DNA of 64,000 bases from Clostridiales bacterium (GTDB lineage Bacteria > Bacillota > Clostridia > Oscillospirales > Oscillospiraceae). Shown one piece after another: positions 31,904-41,623 of the stretch. The stretch spans positions 124,001-188,000 of the forward strand of contig JAQXJB010000019.1 in the NCBI GenBank assembly GCA_029008095.1. The letters run 5' to 3'. How positions within the stretch are numbered: position 1 is the stretch's first letter; every line of letters begins with the position of its first letter. Both the position numbers and the translations under genes were made by a program. The notes beneath the pieces were generated by a model. It was not told the origin of the DNA. It did no database searches and saw nothing but the letters and a program-made list of their open reading frames with translations.

Positions 31904-33607
31904 ATGAATAGAAAATGCATTCAAAGGGCGGTAATGGCTGCTTTTTCCGCGGCTGCCCTGCTGCTGACGGGGATTTTTGTCCCCGTGGGACAGGAGGCCT
32001 CCGCCGCTTATGTAAACGAGACCACCACCATGAAAATAGGGCTGTATTACGGCTCGAACGAGCTGATGAGCGCCAATCTGCAGAATTATATCGGCAGCGG
32101 CTATACCTTCGGCTATTATGATTCTGTGCGGGAATTCCATCCCGTTGGCGAGACCGACGAGATAAAGCTGACAATGCTCAAGGATTGGAACATGTACCTT
32201 TCCGGCGGCACCTATTATGACAAGACTCCCGGCGAAAACTATGAGGTTGTTGGCTGCTACCATATCCGTCTGAATGGGGAGTATACCTCGTTTGATGCCG
32301 CCAAGCAGGCCGCGGCGGATTATAATGACGCTTTCCCTGCCTATCATAACGGCGGCTGGTATGTCTACGTGGGCAGCTATACCTCCGCGTCAGCGGCTGA
32401 GACTGCCATGTATGAGCGGGGCATAGACGGTATAGCCATGACCGCCAGTTCCTCCTGCATAACAGTTGTCGCCACCGGTACGACGCGCATAATCTTTCAG
32501 TTCGATTGCGGCACCTCCGCTTCGCTGGCGGTGAAGCCCCGTCCGGATGACAGCGGGGAAAAGCCTCAGACCTGGTTCAAGGGCTATAAATATTACGGAG
32601 CGTTTCAGTATACGCGGCTCACCGGTAATAATATAACGGTGGTAAACGTTGTGGACATAGAGGACTATATCAAGGGCGTTGTGCCTTATGAGATGAATAC
32701 CCTCTGGCCAATAGAGGCGCTTAAGGCTCAGGCGGTCTGTGCCCGCACTTATGCGGCGGCTCATATCAACGGCCACAGAAGCTATGGCTTCGACCTCTGC
32801 CGTACCGTCGACTGCCAGGCGTATTACGGCACTAACGGAGCAGGAACGGGCAGCGATACCGCCGTGGACGAGACAGCCGGGCAGTATATAAGCTATAACG
32901 GCGAGATATGCCAGGTCTTTTACTTCTCCTCGGATGGAGGAGCCACCGAAAGCAGCGAAAACGTTTTCAATGAGGAGATACCCTATCTCCGGGGCGTATA
33001 CGACCCTTATGAGGAATATGTGGATACCGGCCGCAAGAACTGGACATTTACATATACCGCGGAGGAAATAACCGGCATACTCCAGATGAAGGGGTATAAA
33101 TGCGCGGACATCGTGAGCATAACCCCCACATATACCGATGTTGGCAATATTTATTCCCTGAAATTTACCGATGCCAACGGCAAGAACTGGACCTTTTCAA
33201 AGTATAATGCCAGCACCATCCTGTATAGTCCCACTTATGAAAAATATACCTACAGCATGCGCTTTACCGTTGCCGCTGAGAACCAGCCGGCAGGTACGGT
33301 GCTCTATGCCAATTCTGCGGCCAACGCTCTGGAGGACATCAATGAGGTCTATGCCGTGGGCAGCGGCGGTATTGTGGAGAAGATAACGTCCTACGGCAGC
33401 GTCAGCGTAATGACCGGCGCGGGGCTTGAGGAAATATCCGTGATCGGCGGCGGCACGGCCATTGCCGCGGATAAATATGTGATTACCGGCTCAGGCTGGG
33501 GGCATAATGTGGGTATGAGCCAGTACGGCGCCAAAGCTATGGCAGAGCAGGGAATGACATATAAGGACATACTTGAATTCTATTTTACCGGGGTTACAGT
33601 TGGATGA
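31904..33607 (+). CDS. Secreted SpoIID/LytB-domain protein
   Basis: 567 residues from the ATG at 31904 (TTGGAGAAG upstream). Signal peptide, residues about 1-35. A SPOR-like repeat near 100-170 ([43 protein letters not shown]). SpoIID domain from about 220: [60 protein letters not shown], and a C-terminal [22 protein letters not shown]. SpoIID proteins are lytic transglycosylases acting on denuded glycan in spore engulfment; this larger secreted form may act in vegetative wall remodelling. Its stop overlaps the queA start (ATGA). Confidence 0.92.
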   Translation: MNRKCIQRAVMAAFSAAALLLTGIFVPVGQEASAAYVNETTTMKIGLYYGSNELMSANLQNYIGSGYTFGYYDSVREFHPVGETDEIKLTMLKDWNMYLSGGTYYDKTPGENYEVVGCYHIRLNGEYTSFDAAKQAAADYNDAFPAYHNGGWYVYVGSYTSASAAETAMYERGIDGIAMTASSSCITVVATGTTRIIFQFDCGTSASLAVKPRPDDSGEKPQTWFKGYKYYGAFQYTRLTGNNITVVNVVDIEDYIKGVVPYEMNTLWPIEALKAQAVCARTYAAAHINGHRSYGFDLCRTVDCQAYYGTNGAGTGSDTAVDETAGQYISYNGEICQVFYFSSDGGATESSENVFNEEIPYLRGVYDPYEEYVDTGRKNWTFTYTAEEITGILQMKGYKCADIVSITPTYTDVGNIYSLKFTDANGKNWTFSKYNASTILYSPTYEKYTYSMRFTVAAENQPAGTVLYANSAANALEDINEVYAVGSGGIVEKITSYGSVSVMTGAGLEEISVIGGGTAIAADKYVITGSGWGHNVGMSQYGAKAMAEQGMTYKDILEFYFTGVTVG

Positions 33608-34626
33608 AAACGAGTGATTTTTACTATGAGCTGCCGGAAGAGCAGATAGCACAGACACCGCTGGAAAAGCGCGACCACTCCCGCCTTATGCTGCTGAATA
33701 AGGAAAGCGGCGCCGTTGAGCATCATATGTTCTATGAGCTGCCCGATTTCCTGCGGAAGGGAGACTGCCTTGTACTCAATGATTCTCGGGTGCTGCCGGC
33801 CCGTATCTTCGGCAGAAAGGAAAGCGGCGGCGCCGTGGAGGTGCTGCTGCTCAGCGATAAGGGAGGCGGAGTCTGGGAGTGCATGACCCGTCCGGGAAAA
33901 AAGACCCAGCCGGGAGTTAAGCTCATATTCGGCGAGGGAAAGCTCACCGCCGAGGTGCTGGAGAAGCTGCCCGGAGGCAACCGCCTTATCCGCTTTTATT
34001 ATGACGGCATATTCCTCGAGATACTTGAGGAGCTTGGTAAAATGCCCCTCCCGCCCTATATAAAGGAGGAATTGCAGGACTCGGAGCGCTATCAGACCGT
34101 TTATTCACGCAATATCGGCTCTGCCGCCGCGCCCACCGCCGGTCTGCACTTCACGAAAGAGCTGCTGGCGCAGCTCGAAGCCAAGGGCGTGGAGCTGTGC
34201 TATCTCACCCTCCATGTGGGTCTCGGTACCTTCCGTCCCGTCAAGGAGGAAACGGTGGAGGAGCATGAGATGCACGCCGAGTACTGCGTGATCGACGCCG
34301 AAACGGCAGAAAGGGTGAACCGCGCCAAGCGCGAGGGACGCCGCGTTATCGCTGTGGGTACCACGAGCTGCCGCACTCTCGAGGCCGTATCCGACGAGAA
34401 TGGCATGCTTCATGAGTTCTCCGATTGGATAAATATTTATATATATCCGGGATATAGGTTCAAGTGCATCGACGCGCTGGTCACCAATTTCCACCTGCCG
34501 GAGAGCACGCTCATTATGCTGGTTTCCGCTCTCGCGGGGCGCGAAAATGTCCTTGCGGCATATAATACCGCTGTCCGGGAGGGCTACCGTTTCTTCAGCT
34601 TCGGTGACGCGATGTTCATAAGCTGA
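33604..34626 (+). CDS. queA: S-adenosylmethionine:tRNA ribosyltransferase-isomerase
   Basis: 340 residues, normal length. Starts [27 protein letters not shown], typical of QueA, with [15 protein letters not shown] and PTAGLHFT and [12 protein letters not shown]. It adds the epoxycyclopentane group to preQ1 in tRNA during queuosine synthesis. It overlaps the SpoIID-like stop by 4 bp. The related tgt gene lies about 0.8 kb downstream, beyond an FNT-like gene. Confidence 0.97.
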   Translation: MKTSDFYYELPEEQIAQTPLEKRDHSRLMLLNKESGAVEHHMFYELPDFLRKGDCLVLNDSRVLPARIFGRKESGGAVEVLLLSDKGGGVWECMTRPGKKTQPGVKLIFGEGKLTAEVLEKLPGGNRLIRFYYDGIFLEILEELGKMPLPPYIKEELQDSERYQTVYSRNIGSAAAPTAGLHFTKELLAQLEAKGVELCYLTLHVGLGTFRPVKEETVEEHEMHAEYCVIDAETAERVNRAKREGRRVIAVGTTSCRTLEAVSDENGMLHEFSDWINIYIYPGYRFKCIDALVTNFHLPESTLIMLVSALAGRENVLAAYNTAVREGYRFFSFGDAMFIS

Positions 34627-34652
34627 GCGGGAAAATAAATTCCATAAACGAG

Positions 34653-34689
34653 CAGAGGCGTGGTGCGCTGTGCCGCGCCTCTGATTTTT
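34653..34689 (+). terminator. Terminator of queA
   Basis: CAGAGGCG / CGCCTCTG stem (with further pairs) followed by ATTTTTG. Confidence 0.85.
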
Positions 34690-34701
34690 GCGGAAATGCC
34701 A

Positions 34702-34730
34702 TTGAAAGAATTCGGAACAGGTTGTATAAT
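34702..34730 (+). promoter_or_regulatory. Predicted promoter of the FNT-like/tgt unit
   Basis: TTGAAA, 17 bp, TATAAT, 65 bp before the FNT-like start. Confidence 0.75.
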
Positions 34731-34794
34731 AAATAAACTGATCACTTTTTTGAACGTGAGGAGAGAAAACTAAGGGAGAAAGAGGTTGTGAGGT

Positions 34795-35415
34795 ATGGAT
34801 ATCAAAACACAGCTTTCAAATGTTAAGGCGGCGGTTCTGGCGGGTATTGCCATAAGCATCGGCGGCATGGCTCTTACGAAGCTGGGCAGCGGCTTCGGTA
34901 CGGTACTTTTCAGCGTAGGCCTGATAGCTGTTTTCGTTCTTGGGGGTAAGCTCTGCACCGGAATGTTCGGTTATGTCCGCAGCGGCAGGGCGGCACTCGA
35001 CTGCCTGATAGCCCTGCTTGTCAACTCCGTGACCGCATATATCTGCGGCCTGCTGTATAAAGCCTGCTGCGGCGAGGCGGCTGCCATAGCCGCCAAGCTG
35101 GCAAAGCCGCTGTATCACGTTTTCCTCAGCGGCACCGTCTGCGGTATCCTGATATACATAGCCGTTGAAGGCTGGCGTAAGACTGGCCAGCTATTGGCTG
35201 TCATCGTGCCTGTCGCCGCTTTTGTGGGCATCGGCGCGGAGCACTGCGTGGCGGACGCATTCTTCTTCGGCGCCGGCAGCGGTATGAATTTTCAGGGTCT
35301 TGTCTGGTGGCTTTGCTCCGTTGCCGGAAATGTTGTGGGCGGTCTGCTGGCCGGCTTCCTGAAGCTGAGCCCGAAGCCCGCGGCAAGCAAAGAGTTAGAG
35401 AGCAAGAAAGGATAG
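34795..35415 (+). CDS. Short formate/nitrite transporter (FNT)-like membrane protein
   Basis: 206 residues, about six membrane segments. FNT landmarks are AGIAISIGGMAL near 16-27, LGGKLCTGMFGYV near 50-62, and EHCVADAFFF...WLCSVAGNVVGG with the conserved HCVA histidine near 149 and the GN-x-VGG loop near the end. Family members usually have 260-300 residues, so this is a short form. FNT channels move small monovalent acids (formate, nitrite, HS-). It sits between queA and tgt with 3 bp to tgt, so they are co-transcribed, but no link to queuosine is implied. Confidence 0.75.
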   Translation: MDIKTQLSNVKAAVLAGIAISIGGMALTKLGSGFGTVLFSVGLIAVFVLGGKLCTGMFGYVRSGRAALDCLIALLVNSVTAYICGLLYKACCGEAAAIAAKLAKPLYHVFLSGTVCGILIYIAVEGWRKTGQLLAVIVPVAAFVGIGAEHCVADAFFFGAGSGMNFQGLVWWLCSVAGNVVGGLLAGFLKLSPKPAASKELESKKG

Positions 35416-35418
35416 ATT

Positions 35419-36549
35419 ATGGGTTTTAAAGTAATTTGCACCGACGGCAGCGCCCGGCGCGGCGAGTTCACCTCGCCTCACGGTACCGCTCAGACCCCGG
35501 TTTTCATGAACGTTGGTACGCAGGCAGCCATAAAGGGCGGCCTTTCAGCCAGAGACCTGGAGCAGTTAGGCTGCCAGATAGAGCTTTCAAATACCTATCA
35601 CCTAAGCCTTCGCCCGGGGCCGCATGTGGTCAAATCCCTTGGCGGGCTGCATAAGTTCATGGGCTGGAACAAGCCTATTCTTACAGACAGCGGCGGCTTT
35701 CAGGTATATTCTCTGGCGGAAACCAAGAATATAAAGGAGGAGGGTGTCACCTTCAAGTCCTATATCGACGGACGAAAGATATTCATGGGTCCCGAGGAGA
35801 GCATGGCCATACAGTCCGCACTGGGCTCCGATGTGGCAATGGCCTTCGACGAGTGCGTGGAAATACCCTCGCCCTATGAGTATTTCAAGAACAGCTGCGA
35901 CCGCACCTACCGCTGGCTGGTGCGCTGCAAGGAGGAGCTGACCCGCCTCAACTCTATGGACGGCGCGGTGAACCCCGGCCAGATGCTCTTCGGCATCAAC
36001 CAGGGCGGCGTATTCAAGGATCTGCGTGTGGATCACATGAAGCGCATCCGGGAGCTTGATCTGCCCGGATACGCCATCGGAGGTCTGGCCGTGGGCGAAA
36101 CGGCGGAGGAAATGTATGAAATTCTCGAGACAGTCACTCCGGAAATGCCTTCGGACAAGCCCCGCTACCTTATGGGTGTTGGCACTCCCGAGAACATTAT
36201 CGAGGGCGTGCGCCGCGGCGTTGACTTCTTCGACTGCGTAATGCCATCCCGCAACGGACGCCACGGCAAGCTCTTCACATGGTCGGGCGTGGTGAACATC
36301 AAGAACGAAAAGTATAAGTACGATGATTCGCCCATCGACCCGGACTGCGATTGCCCGGTCTGCCGCCGCTATTCCAAGGCGTATCTGCGCCATCTTTTCG
36401 CGGCGGGGGAGATGCTGGCCATGCGCCACGGAGCTATGCATAACCTGTATTTCTACAATAAACTTATGGAAAAAATACGCGCGGCAATAGAGGATGGGCG
36501 CTTTGAAGAGTTCAGAACGGAATTTTATGCCGGGTATTTGAAAAAATAA
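35419..36549 (+). CDS. tgt: tRNA-guanine transglycosylase
   Basis: 376 residues. Seen: TDSGGFQVYSL with the catalytic Asp, the FDECVEIPSP loop, GINQGGVFKDLR, GGLAVGE, and the C-terminal zinc site DCDCPVCRRYSKAYLRHLF. It exchanges guanine for preQ1 at position 34 of queuosine tRNAs. It starts 3 bp after the FNT-like gene with AAGGA before its ATG. It is followed by yajC. Confidence 0.97.
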   Translation: MGFKVICTDGSARRGEFTSPHGTAQTPVFMNVGTQAAIKGGLSARDLEQLGCQIELSNTYHLSLRPGPHVVKSLGGLHKFMGWNKPILTDSGGFQVYSLAETKNIKEEGVTFKSYIDGRKIFMGPEESMAIQSALGSDVAMAFDECVEIPSPYEYFKNSCDRTYRWLVRCKEELTRLNSMDGAVNPGQMLFGINQGGVFKDLRVDHMKRIRELDLPGYAIGGLAVGETAEEMYEILETVTPEMPSDKPRYLMGVGTPENIIEGVRRGVDFFDCVMPSRNGRHGKLFTWSGVVNIKNEKYKYDDSPIDPDCDCPVCRRYSKAYLRHLFAAGEMLAMRHGAMHNLYFYNKLMEKIRAAIEDGRFEEFRTEFYAGYLKK

Positions 36550-36613
36550 GCTTGCTATTTGGAATTATAGCGTATATAATCGATTTGTTATATTGAAACG
36601 GAGGTCGCGTGCT

Positions 36614-36889
36614 TTGGGTAATTTTTCTTATATTTTGATGTTTGTTGTCCTGATAGTGGTATTTTATTTCTTCCTTATCCGTCCGGAGAACAAGAAGAAG
36701 AAAAAGCTTCAGGAAATGAGAGACCAGCTCAGTGTCGGCGATGAGATTACCACCATCGGCGGCATGGTGGGCAAGATCGTCAACATTAAGGACGATCTTA
36801 TCACCTTCGAGACCGGCGAGGATCGCGTCCGCATCCAAGTGACCAAGTGGGCCATCTCTACCACCGGCAAGGATACCGCTCAGAAGTAA
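36614..36889 (+). CDS. yajC: YajC, Sec translocon accessory subunit
   Basis: 91 residues. A single N-terminal membrane segment (YILMFVVLIVVFYFFLI) followed by RPENKKKKKLQEM and GDEITTIGGMVGKIVNIKDDLITFE, the YajC pattern. The start is taken as TTG at 36614 because CGGAGG ends 10 bases upstream; an in-frame TTG at 36593 has no site. It binds SecDF in the membrane. Downstream of tgt, as in many bacteria. Confidence 0.95.
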   Translation: MGNFSYILMFVVLIVVFYFFLIRPENKKKKKLQEMRDQLSVGDEITTIGGMVGKIVNIKDDLITFETGEDRVRIQVTKWAISTTGKDTAQK

Positions 36890-36907
36890 TCATAACGAAT
36901 TATATCG

Positions 36908-36955
36908 CCTCCCGAGGAATAGTATTTTATATCTATTCTTCGGGAGGTACTTTTT
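36908..36955 (+). terminator. Terminator whose arm contains the next gene's SD
   Basis: CCTCCCGAGGAATAG / CTATTCTTCGGGAGG, a 15-bp stem (with G-U), followed by TACTTTTT. The right arm supplies the GGGAGG of the TIGR04086 gene, so the hairpin both attenuates and masks its SD. Confidence 0.75.
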
Positions 36956-37345
36956 ATGAAAACACGAACTCACAGAACAGAGCGAACTCTGCCCAAAGCG
37001 TTCAGAACAGGACTCGCTGTCGCCTTTATAGTGGAGCTGGTACTGCTGTCGGTAATGGCTGCCCTGACCTCTGCCGGGGTGATAGCCGAGAGCGCAATGC
37101 CCGTTTTCTCGGTGATATGCGCGCTGCTCAGCTCCTTCGCGGGCTCTTTTACCGGAGCGGTGAGAGCGCCGAAGCTTAGTCTGCCTTCGGCGATGGGAGT
37201 GGGGACGGCCGCCTTTGCCATTAATTTTGCTCTGGGTCTGATGCTGCCCGGCAGCGAAGGCTTTTCCGCTTCCATGCCTGCCGCATTTATGGGCGGGGCT
37301 GTGCTTGCGGGAATTTTGTCGGCGGTGAAAAAAGGCAGGAAATAA
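36956..37345 (+). CDS. TIGR04086-family membrane protein
   Basis: 129 residues with four membrane segments (about 18-40, 47-68, 76-95, 104-122). A small Clostridia-specific membrane family usually found just downstream of yajC, as here. Function unknown. GGGAGG, held in the hairpin above, is 8 bases before the ATG. Confidence 0.8.
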   Translation: MKTRTHRTERTLPKAFRTGLAVAFIVELVLLSVMAALTSAGVIAESAMPVFSVICALLSSFAGSFTGAVRAPKLSLPSAMGVGTAAFAINFALGLMLPGSEGFSASMPAAFMGGAVLAGILSAVKKGRK

Positions 37346-37488
37346 CGGGAAAAACACACTGCCGACGGAGGTTTACATAATTTTGAATACTGGCTGACAA
37401 TATCTTGTGGTCAAAACACTATACGAAGCCGATATATTGCGAAAAAACACTGAAAATAGGCAAGTATTTGTTTTGATAAAATATTAGG

Positions 37489-37513
37489 TAGACATAATAT
37501 AGTAGACATAATA
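37489..37513. repeat. Direct repeat TAGACATAATA, two copies
   Basis: Copies at 37489 and 37503, 14 bp apart, end just before the -35 box of the promoter below; a third ATAGACA follows. Possible activator or repressor sites. The rest of 37346-37670 is AT-rich and shows no gene. Confidence 0.45.
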
Positions 37514-37515
37514 CA

Positions 37516-37544
37516 TTGACGAAATAGACAAAAATAATTATATT
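37516..37544 (+). promoter_or_regulatory. Predicted promoter of the membrane protein/xerD unit
   Basis: TTGACG, 17 bp, TATATT, 126 bp before the start at 37671. Confidence 0.65.
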
Positions 37545-37670
37545 TCGCCATTTGCCTTGAACTGAAGAAGGTTTTGTAATATATTGTTAACTACCGCTAC
37601 TGATATGCGAGAAGCGTCCGGAATGTTTCTGCCCTTGCCTTAATAAGCTGTTTTATGGAGGTGGACGGGC

Positions 37671-38213
37671 ATGAAACGTCTGAGAAAACAAAAGGGTTCC
37701 GGGCAGGGAGGAGGCTTTGCGGCCTTTGCCATATGCTCCGTGTTCCTGCTGCTGGGCGCTGCTGCCGGAAGCTTTTCCGGCTCTTACGTGGGTGGCTCCG
37801 GAGCCGGATGGCTGCTGGAGCGGGGAAGCGGATTCGGAGAGTGTCTGGCAGGGAATCTGCTGGCGGTGGGAGCTGTTCTTATTTTGGGAAGCTCCTGTAT
37901 TGGCTTTTTCCTGCTGCCTTTTTTGCCGGCGGCCGCCGGTTTCGCGGCGGGCTTCGCAATGTCGGCCTATCTCGCGATAAGCGGGAGCTGGAGCGCAGCC
38001 TTTCTGCAATGCGGATGGTTCGTAGTTCTGGCGCTGCCGGTGTTCACAGTGCTGTGTGTCTGCGCGATGCGTGCATCGAAGGCGGTACTGGGACTTATGA
38101 TTTCAGGTACGCGGTTTCAGCCCGACACCGTTCCGGCTTTTTTGAAAATACTCATGATATCAGGGGCGGCGTCAGTTTTGCTTGCCGCTGCCAGGGCGGC
38201 GCTTAACGCCTGA
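37671..38213 (+). CDS. Integral membrane protein, possibly SpoIIM-like
   Basis: 180 residues with a basic N-terminus and five hydrophobic segments. The first segment ([18 protein letters not shown]) followed by a glycine-rich [10 protein letters not shown], plus position directly upstream of xerD, recalls stage II sporulation protein M, which sits near xerD in Bacillus and Clostridia. The sequence match is weak, so this remains a suggestion; otherwise it is an unknown membrane protein. GGAGG lies 8-10 bases before the ATG. Confidence 0.55.
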   Translation: MKRLRKQKGSGQGGGFAAFAICSVFLLLGAAAGSFSGSYVGGSGAGWLLERGSGFGECLAGNLLAVGAVLILGSSCIGFFLLPFLPAAAGFAAGFAMSAYLAISGSWSAAFLQCGWFVVLALPVFTVLCVCAMRASKAVLGLMISGTRFQPDTVPAFLKILMISGAASVLLAAARAALNA

Positions 38214-38277
38214 AAAGCAGATATTAACAGCGGGAAATCGTATCAGCTCCGCAAAAGTACGAAAGGAGGGAGAGACT

Positions 38278-39168
38278 ATGAGTGACGAGGAAATTCTCCG
38301 CAGCTTTGAAGATTACCTGAAAAATCAAAAAAAGGTCTCGCCCAATACCCTGATTTCGTATTTGCGGGATGTAAAACGCTTCCGGGACTATATGAGCGCG
38401 GAGCGCGGTCTGGAGCTTATGCGAATAAAGAGCGAGGATGTTGCCGCCTATGTGCAGCTCCTGTGCCGTGAGGGACGCTCGGCGGCGACCATTTCCAGAA
38501 CGGTGGCTTCGGTAAAGTGCCTGTATGAGCAGCTTGTATGCGAGGGCATAGTTCCAATAAATCCCGCTAAAAATGTGGATTTGGAAAAGCAGTCGCGCAA
38601 GCTGCCGGAGATACTAAGCAGCAAGGAAGTGGAGCTGTTTCTGGAGCAGCCTGATCCCACGGATATGAAGGGCATACGGGACAGAGCCATGCTGGAACTG
38701 CTATATGCCACAGGTATGCGCGTAAGCGAGCTTATCGCCTTGGATGTGGACGATGTGAACCTCTCAGTGGGCATTATCAGATGCCGCGGCAAGGATAAGG
38801 AACGCGTAATACCAATGTATTCCATGGCGGTGAAGGCCATTTCGGACTATATGGAAAAGGTACGCATGAGTATGGTCGCCCAAGCGGATGAGGAAGCCCT
38901 TTTCGTCAACATGAACGGAGAGCGCATGTCCCGCCAGGGTTTCTGGAAGATAGTCAAGACCTATCAGAAGAAGGCGGGCATCACCAAGGATATAACGCCC
39001 CACACTCTGCGCCACTCCTTCGCGGCTCACTTGCTTGAGAATGGCGCCGACCTGCGCTCCATTCAGGAAATGCTTGGTCATTCGGACATTTCGTCCACTC
39101 AGATATACGCGAAGATAGTCAAAAAACAGCTTAAGGACGTCTACAAGAAGGCCCACCCGAGAGCATAG
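38278..39168 (+). CDS. xerD: Site-specific tyrosine recombinase XerD
   Basis: 296 residues, the usual XerD length, from the ATG at 38278 with AAAGGAGG upstream. N-terminal binding domain ([26 protein letters not shown]) and catalytic residues [42 protein letters not shown]. It resolves chromosome dimers at dif. It is more canonical in length than the recombinase at 23159, so it is the better candidate for the dif enzyme. Confidence 0.92.
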   Translation: MSDEEILRSFEDYLKNQKKVSPNTLISYLRDVKRFRDYMSAERGLELMRIKSEDVAAYVQLLCREGRSAATISRTVASVKCLYEQLVCEGIVPINPAKNVDLEKQSRKLPEILSSKEVELFLEQPDPTDMKGIRDRAMLELLYATGMRVSELIALDVDDVNLSVGIIRCRGKDKERVIPMYSMAVKAISDYMEKVRMSMVAQADEEALFVNMNGERMSRQGFWKIVKTYQKKAGITKDITPHTLRHSFAAHLLENGADLRSIQEMLGHSDISSTQIYAKIVKKQLKDVYKKAHPRA

Positions 39169-39198
39169 AGCATAATAATGGGAGAAAGATAATTACAA

Positions 39199-40155
39199 AT
39201 GAGCTTATTCAGACCTTACAAGTATAAAGCAAGACCCGACCTGCCCAGCGACGCGCCGGTAAAGCACGGATTTTTCCTCTTCTTCGAGCTTTTTTTCAGA
39301 AAGTTCTGGCGATTTATCACCCTTAATATTTATTATTTCCTCGTTACCCTGCCAATGCTGATTCTGGTGTATTTTACCATAAACGGCTACTTTGCCGACC
39401 AACTCGTGAGCGAGAGCGGCGAGTTTATAGACATGCTGCCCGGTATCGGCATCTTCGCCTCGGTAGTCAGCTATATTCCAACCTTCCTGCATATGCCGCT
39501 GGTGATAATCTCCGTAATACTCTACGGTCCTGCCACAATGGGTCTGACCTATATCTTCCGCAATTTCGCCAGGGAAGAGCACGCCTGGATGTCCGACTTT
39601 GTATCCAGAGGCTGGGCGAATTTCAAGCAGGGCCTTTTCTTCGGCCTGCTGGATGTCATCGTTGTCTACCTGCTGGCTAACGGCATACTTGCCGGCTTCT
39701 CCATTGGCACGGGCGAGTTTGCCGCGGTGTCCGCGGTCATACTCAAGACCCTCTCTGTCATAGCGCTTATCGTTTATCTCTTTATGAGACATTATTTCTA
39801 TATGATCGCCGTTTCCGTGAACCTGAGCGTATTCGCCATTCTCAAGAACTCCTGGTACTTCGTGGTGCTGGGCTTCTGGCGCAATCTCTGGGCGGGCTTT
39901 GTCTGCCTGCTGCTGACGGTGCTCTGCTTCTTTACGCTGCCGCTGGTCAGCCTGATAGCAGCGCCATTCCTATATTATTCACTCACTGGCTTCGTGGTGG
40001 TCTTTACCTGCTATCCGGTGGTGAAGAAATATATAATCGTGCCTGCTCTTGAGCAGGAGGCCGCAGCCAGAGGCGAGACCGTGCAAAAGGACGAGCCTGC
40101 CGAGATAAGCAAAACATCTGAAACAGTGGAGAAGAATGAAAATGACACATTATAA
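39199..40155 (+). CDS. YesL/DUF624-like membrane protein
   Basis: 318 residues, six to seven membrane segments, with the YesL-like start (FFELFFRKFWRFITLNIYYFLVTLPM) and GPATMGLTYIFRNFAREEHAWMSDFVSRGWANFKQG in the middle. YesL itself is about 210 residues, so this is a longer form with a polar tail of about 40 residues. Function unknown. The following phosphatase gene overlaps its end by 20 bp, implying translational coupling. Confidence 0.75.
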   Translation: MSLFRPYKYKARPDLPSDAPVKHGFFLFFELFFRKFWRFITLNIYYFLVTLPMLILVYFTINGYFADQLVSESGEFIDMLPGIGIFASVVSYIPTFLHMPLVIISVILYGPATMGLTYIFRNFAREEHAWMSDFVSRGWANFKQGLFFGLLDVIVVYLLANGILAGFSIGTGEFAAVSAVILKTLSVIALIVYLFMRHYFYMIAVSVNLSVFAILKNSWYFVVLGFWRNLWAGFVCLLLTVLCFFTLPLVSLIAAPFLYYSLTGFVVVFTCYPVVKKYIIVPALEQEAAARGETVQKDEPAEISKTSETVEKNENDTL

Positions 40156-40903
40156 GCGCCTTCCCCTTGAAACTCTTTTTAACGCCCGCGATCTTGGCGG
40201 CTTTCCCGCCGACGGCGGCGTTACCCGCTACGGCGTCTTCGTACGCAGCGAGGTACCCAGGGCTCTCAGCGAAAACGATATACGCTTTCTTCGGGACTAT
40301 GGCGTGACCATGTCTTTGGATTTTCGCGGGGCGAACGAGAGCGCGTCTCTGCCCAGCACGCTGAAAGACCTTCCGGGTCACCGCTATGTGCTGAGCTCCA
40401 TGTATGATACCGAAGCGGCAAAAGCCTCAAATAAGCCGGCTCCCGGCGAGCCCGGCTCCTTCGATATTGATTGGGTGCCGGTATATATCGATATCGCAGA
40501 ACGGGGCAAGGATTGGGTAAAGCACAATTTCGAGCTTGCCGCAGAGTGCGAGGGCTGCATGCTCTATCACTGCTTCACCGGCAAGGACAGAACCGGCGTG
40601 TTCACGGCGCTGCTGCTGGGCGTCTGCGGAGTGGCGACGATAGATATCATCGCCGATTACAGCCTTTCTATGAGCTGCCTGCGCCCCTTTTATGCATGGC
40701 TTCCCGGCGGGCCGCATTTCGTTGACAGCGAAGGCCGCCCGGATTACGCGCGAGGCTTCTACCGCACCGCCCCGGAGACTATGGAGAGGTTCATAGAGCA
40801 TTTGGAAAAGAACTACGGCGGCATCACGGAATATGTCCGTGCCTGCGGAGTAAGCGACGCCATTATCGGACGCATCCGCGAAAAATTGATAGAGAAATAT
40901 TGA
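40136..40903 (+). CDS. Tyrosine-protein phosphatase (DSP-like, PTPLP family)
   Basis: 255 residues. The active site YHCFTGKDRTGVFTA gives the HCx5R P-loop (Cys near 144, Arg near 150), with general acid in a DxxG-type loop upstream. The N-terminal NARDLGGFPADGG and VFVRSEVPRALSENDIRFLRDYGV are typical of the Y_phosphatase3 family. It removes phosphate from tyrosine residues or phosphoinositide-like molecules. GGAG precedes the first ATG (40136); a second ATG at 40142 is also possible. Confidence 0.88.
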   Translation: MKMTHYKRLPLETLFNARDLGGFPADGGVTRYGVFVRSEVPRALSENDIRFLRDYGVTMSLDFRGANESASLPSTLKDLPGHRYVLSSMYDTEAAKASNKPAPGEPGSFDIDWVPVYIDIAERGKDWVKHNFELAAECEGCMLYHCFTGKDRTGVFTALLLGVCGVATIDIIADYSLSMSCLRPFYAWLPGGPHFVDSEGRPDYARGFYRTAPETMERFIEHLEKNYGGITEYVRACGVSDAIIGRIREKLIEKY

Positions 40904-40910
40904 TAATACC

Positions 40911-40944
40911 GCCCTGCACGGATAGCCGCGCAGGGCGCTTTGCT
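40911..40944 (+). terminator. Terminator after the phosphatase gene
   Basis: GCCCTGC / GCAGGGC stem followed by GCTTTGC; moderate T-run. Confidence 0.65.
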
Positions 40945-40970
40945 GAAGAAAACAATAGTGCCTTTTCTGG

Positions 40971-40999
40971 TTGCCAATTACACACAAATGTGATACAAT
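40971..40999 (+). promoter_or_regulatory. Predicted promoter of the ruvCAB-glmM operon
   Basis: TTGCCA, 17 bp, TACAAT, 80 bp before ruvC. Confidence 0.7.
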
Positions 41000-41078
41000 A
41001 TACAAAATAATGTGCTTTTGAACTGATACTTAATAAAAAGTATATTTAGTATCAATGCGGTATGAAACGGAGAAGAGT

Positions 41079-41594
41079 ATGGTCATTTTAGGGCTTGACC
41101 CGGGCATAGCCACGGTCGGCTTCGGTATAGTCAGCTCGGAAAACGGAAAGCAGCGGGCAGTGACCTACGGCGCCATAACGACACCGGCCAAGCTGCCGCT
41201 GTCCGAGCGCCTTGAGGCTATTTATAACGACTGCAACCAGCTCATCGAGAGCTTCAAGCCCGATGCTATCGCCATCGAAGAGCTGTTTTTCAATACGAAC
41301 CTGAAAACCGGTATTGCCGTCGCACATGGACGCGGCGTCCTTCTTCTCTGCGGCAGGCAGCACGGCGTACCCATGTATGAATATACGCCCCTGCAGGTCA
41401 AGCAGTCTGTGGTGGGCTATGGCCGTGCTGAGAAAAAGCAGGTCATGGACATGGTCAAGCGCCTGCTCGGGCTGGAAAAGATACCTCGTCCCGATGACGC
41501 AGCAGACGCGCTGGCTCTGGCGATATGCCATGCCCGTGCGGCATCGTCCCTGCTCTATGAGCAGTGGGGCGATAAGGAGTACGCCACCACTTAG
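41079..41594 (+). CDS. ruvC: Holliday junction resolvase RuvC
   Basis: 171 residues from the ATG at 41079 (GGAGAAGAG upstream; an earlier in-frame ATG at 41055 has none). Catalytic acids are visible: Asp in LGLDPG, Glu in AIEELFF, and DDAADA near the C-terminus. It nicks Holliday junctions with RuvAB. It is the first gene of ruvC-ruvA-ruvB-glmM. Confidence 0.96.
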   Translation: MVILGLDPGIATVGFGIVSSENGKQRAVTYGAITTPAKLPLSERLEAIYNDCNQLIESFKPDAIAIEELFFNTNLKTGIAVAHGRGVLLLCGRQHGVPMYEYTPLQVKQSVVGYGRAEKKQVMDMVKRLLGLEKIPRPDDAADALALAICHARAASSLLYEQWGDKEYATT

Positions 41595-41623
41595 ACAACA
41601 TAGTATAAAACGGAGAATAAGCG

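Noticed and set aside
34741..34794. Possible preQ1-I riboswitch before the FNT-like/tgt unit (AAAACTAAGGGAG tail)
   Set aside because: The tail looks suggestive next to queuosine genes, but the P1 stem is only CAC/GTG and the loop lacks the sequence needed to pair with CUAA.
37489..37513. Direct repeats as an iteron-type origin
   Set aside because: Only two clear copies, no DnaA boxes or replication gene nearby; an operator role is simpler.
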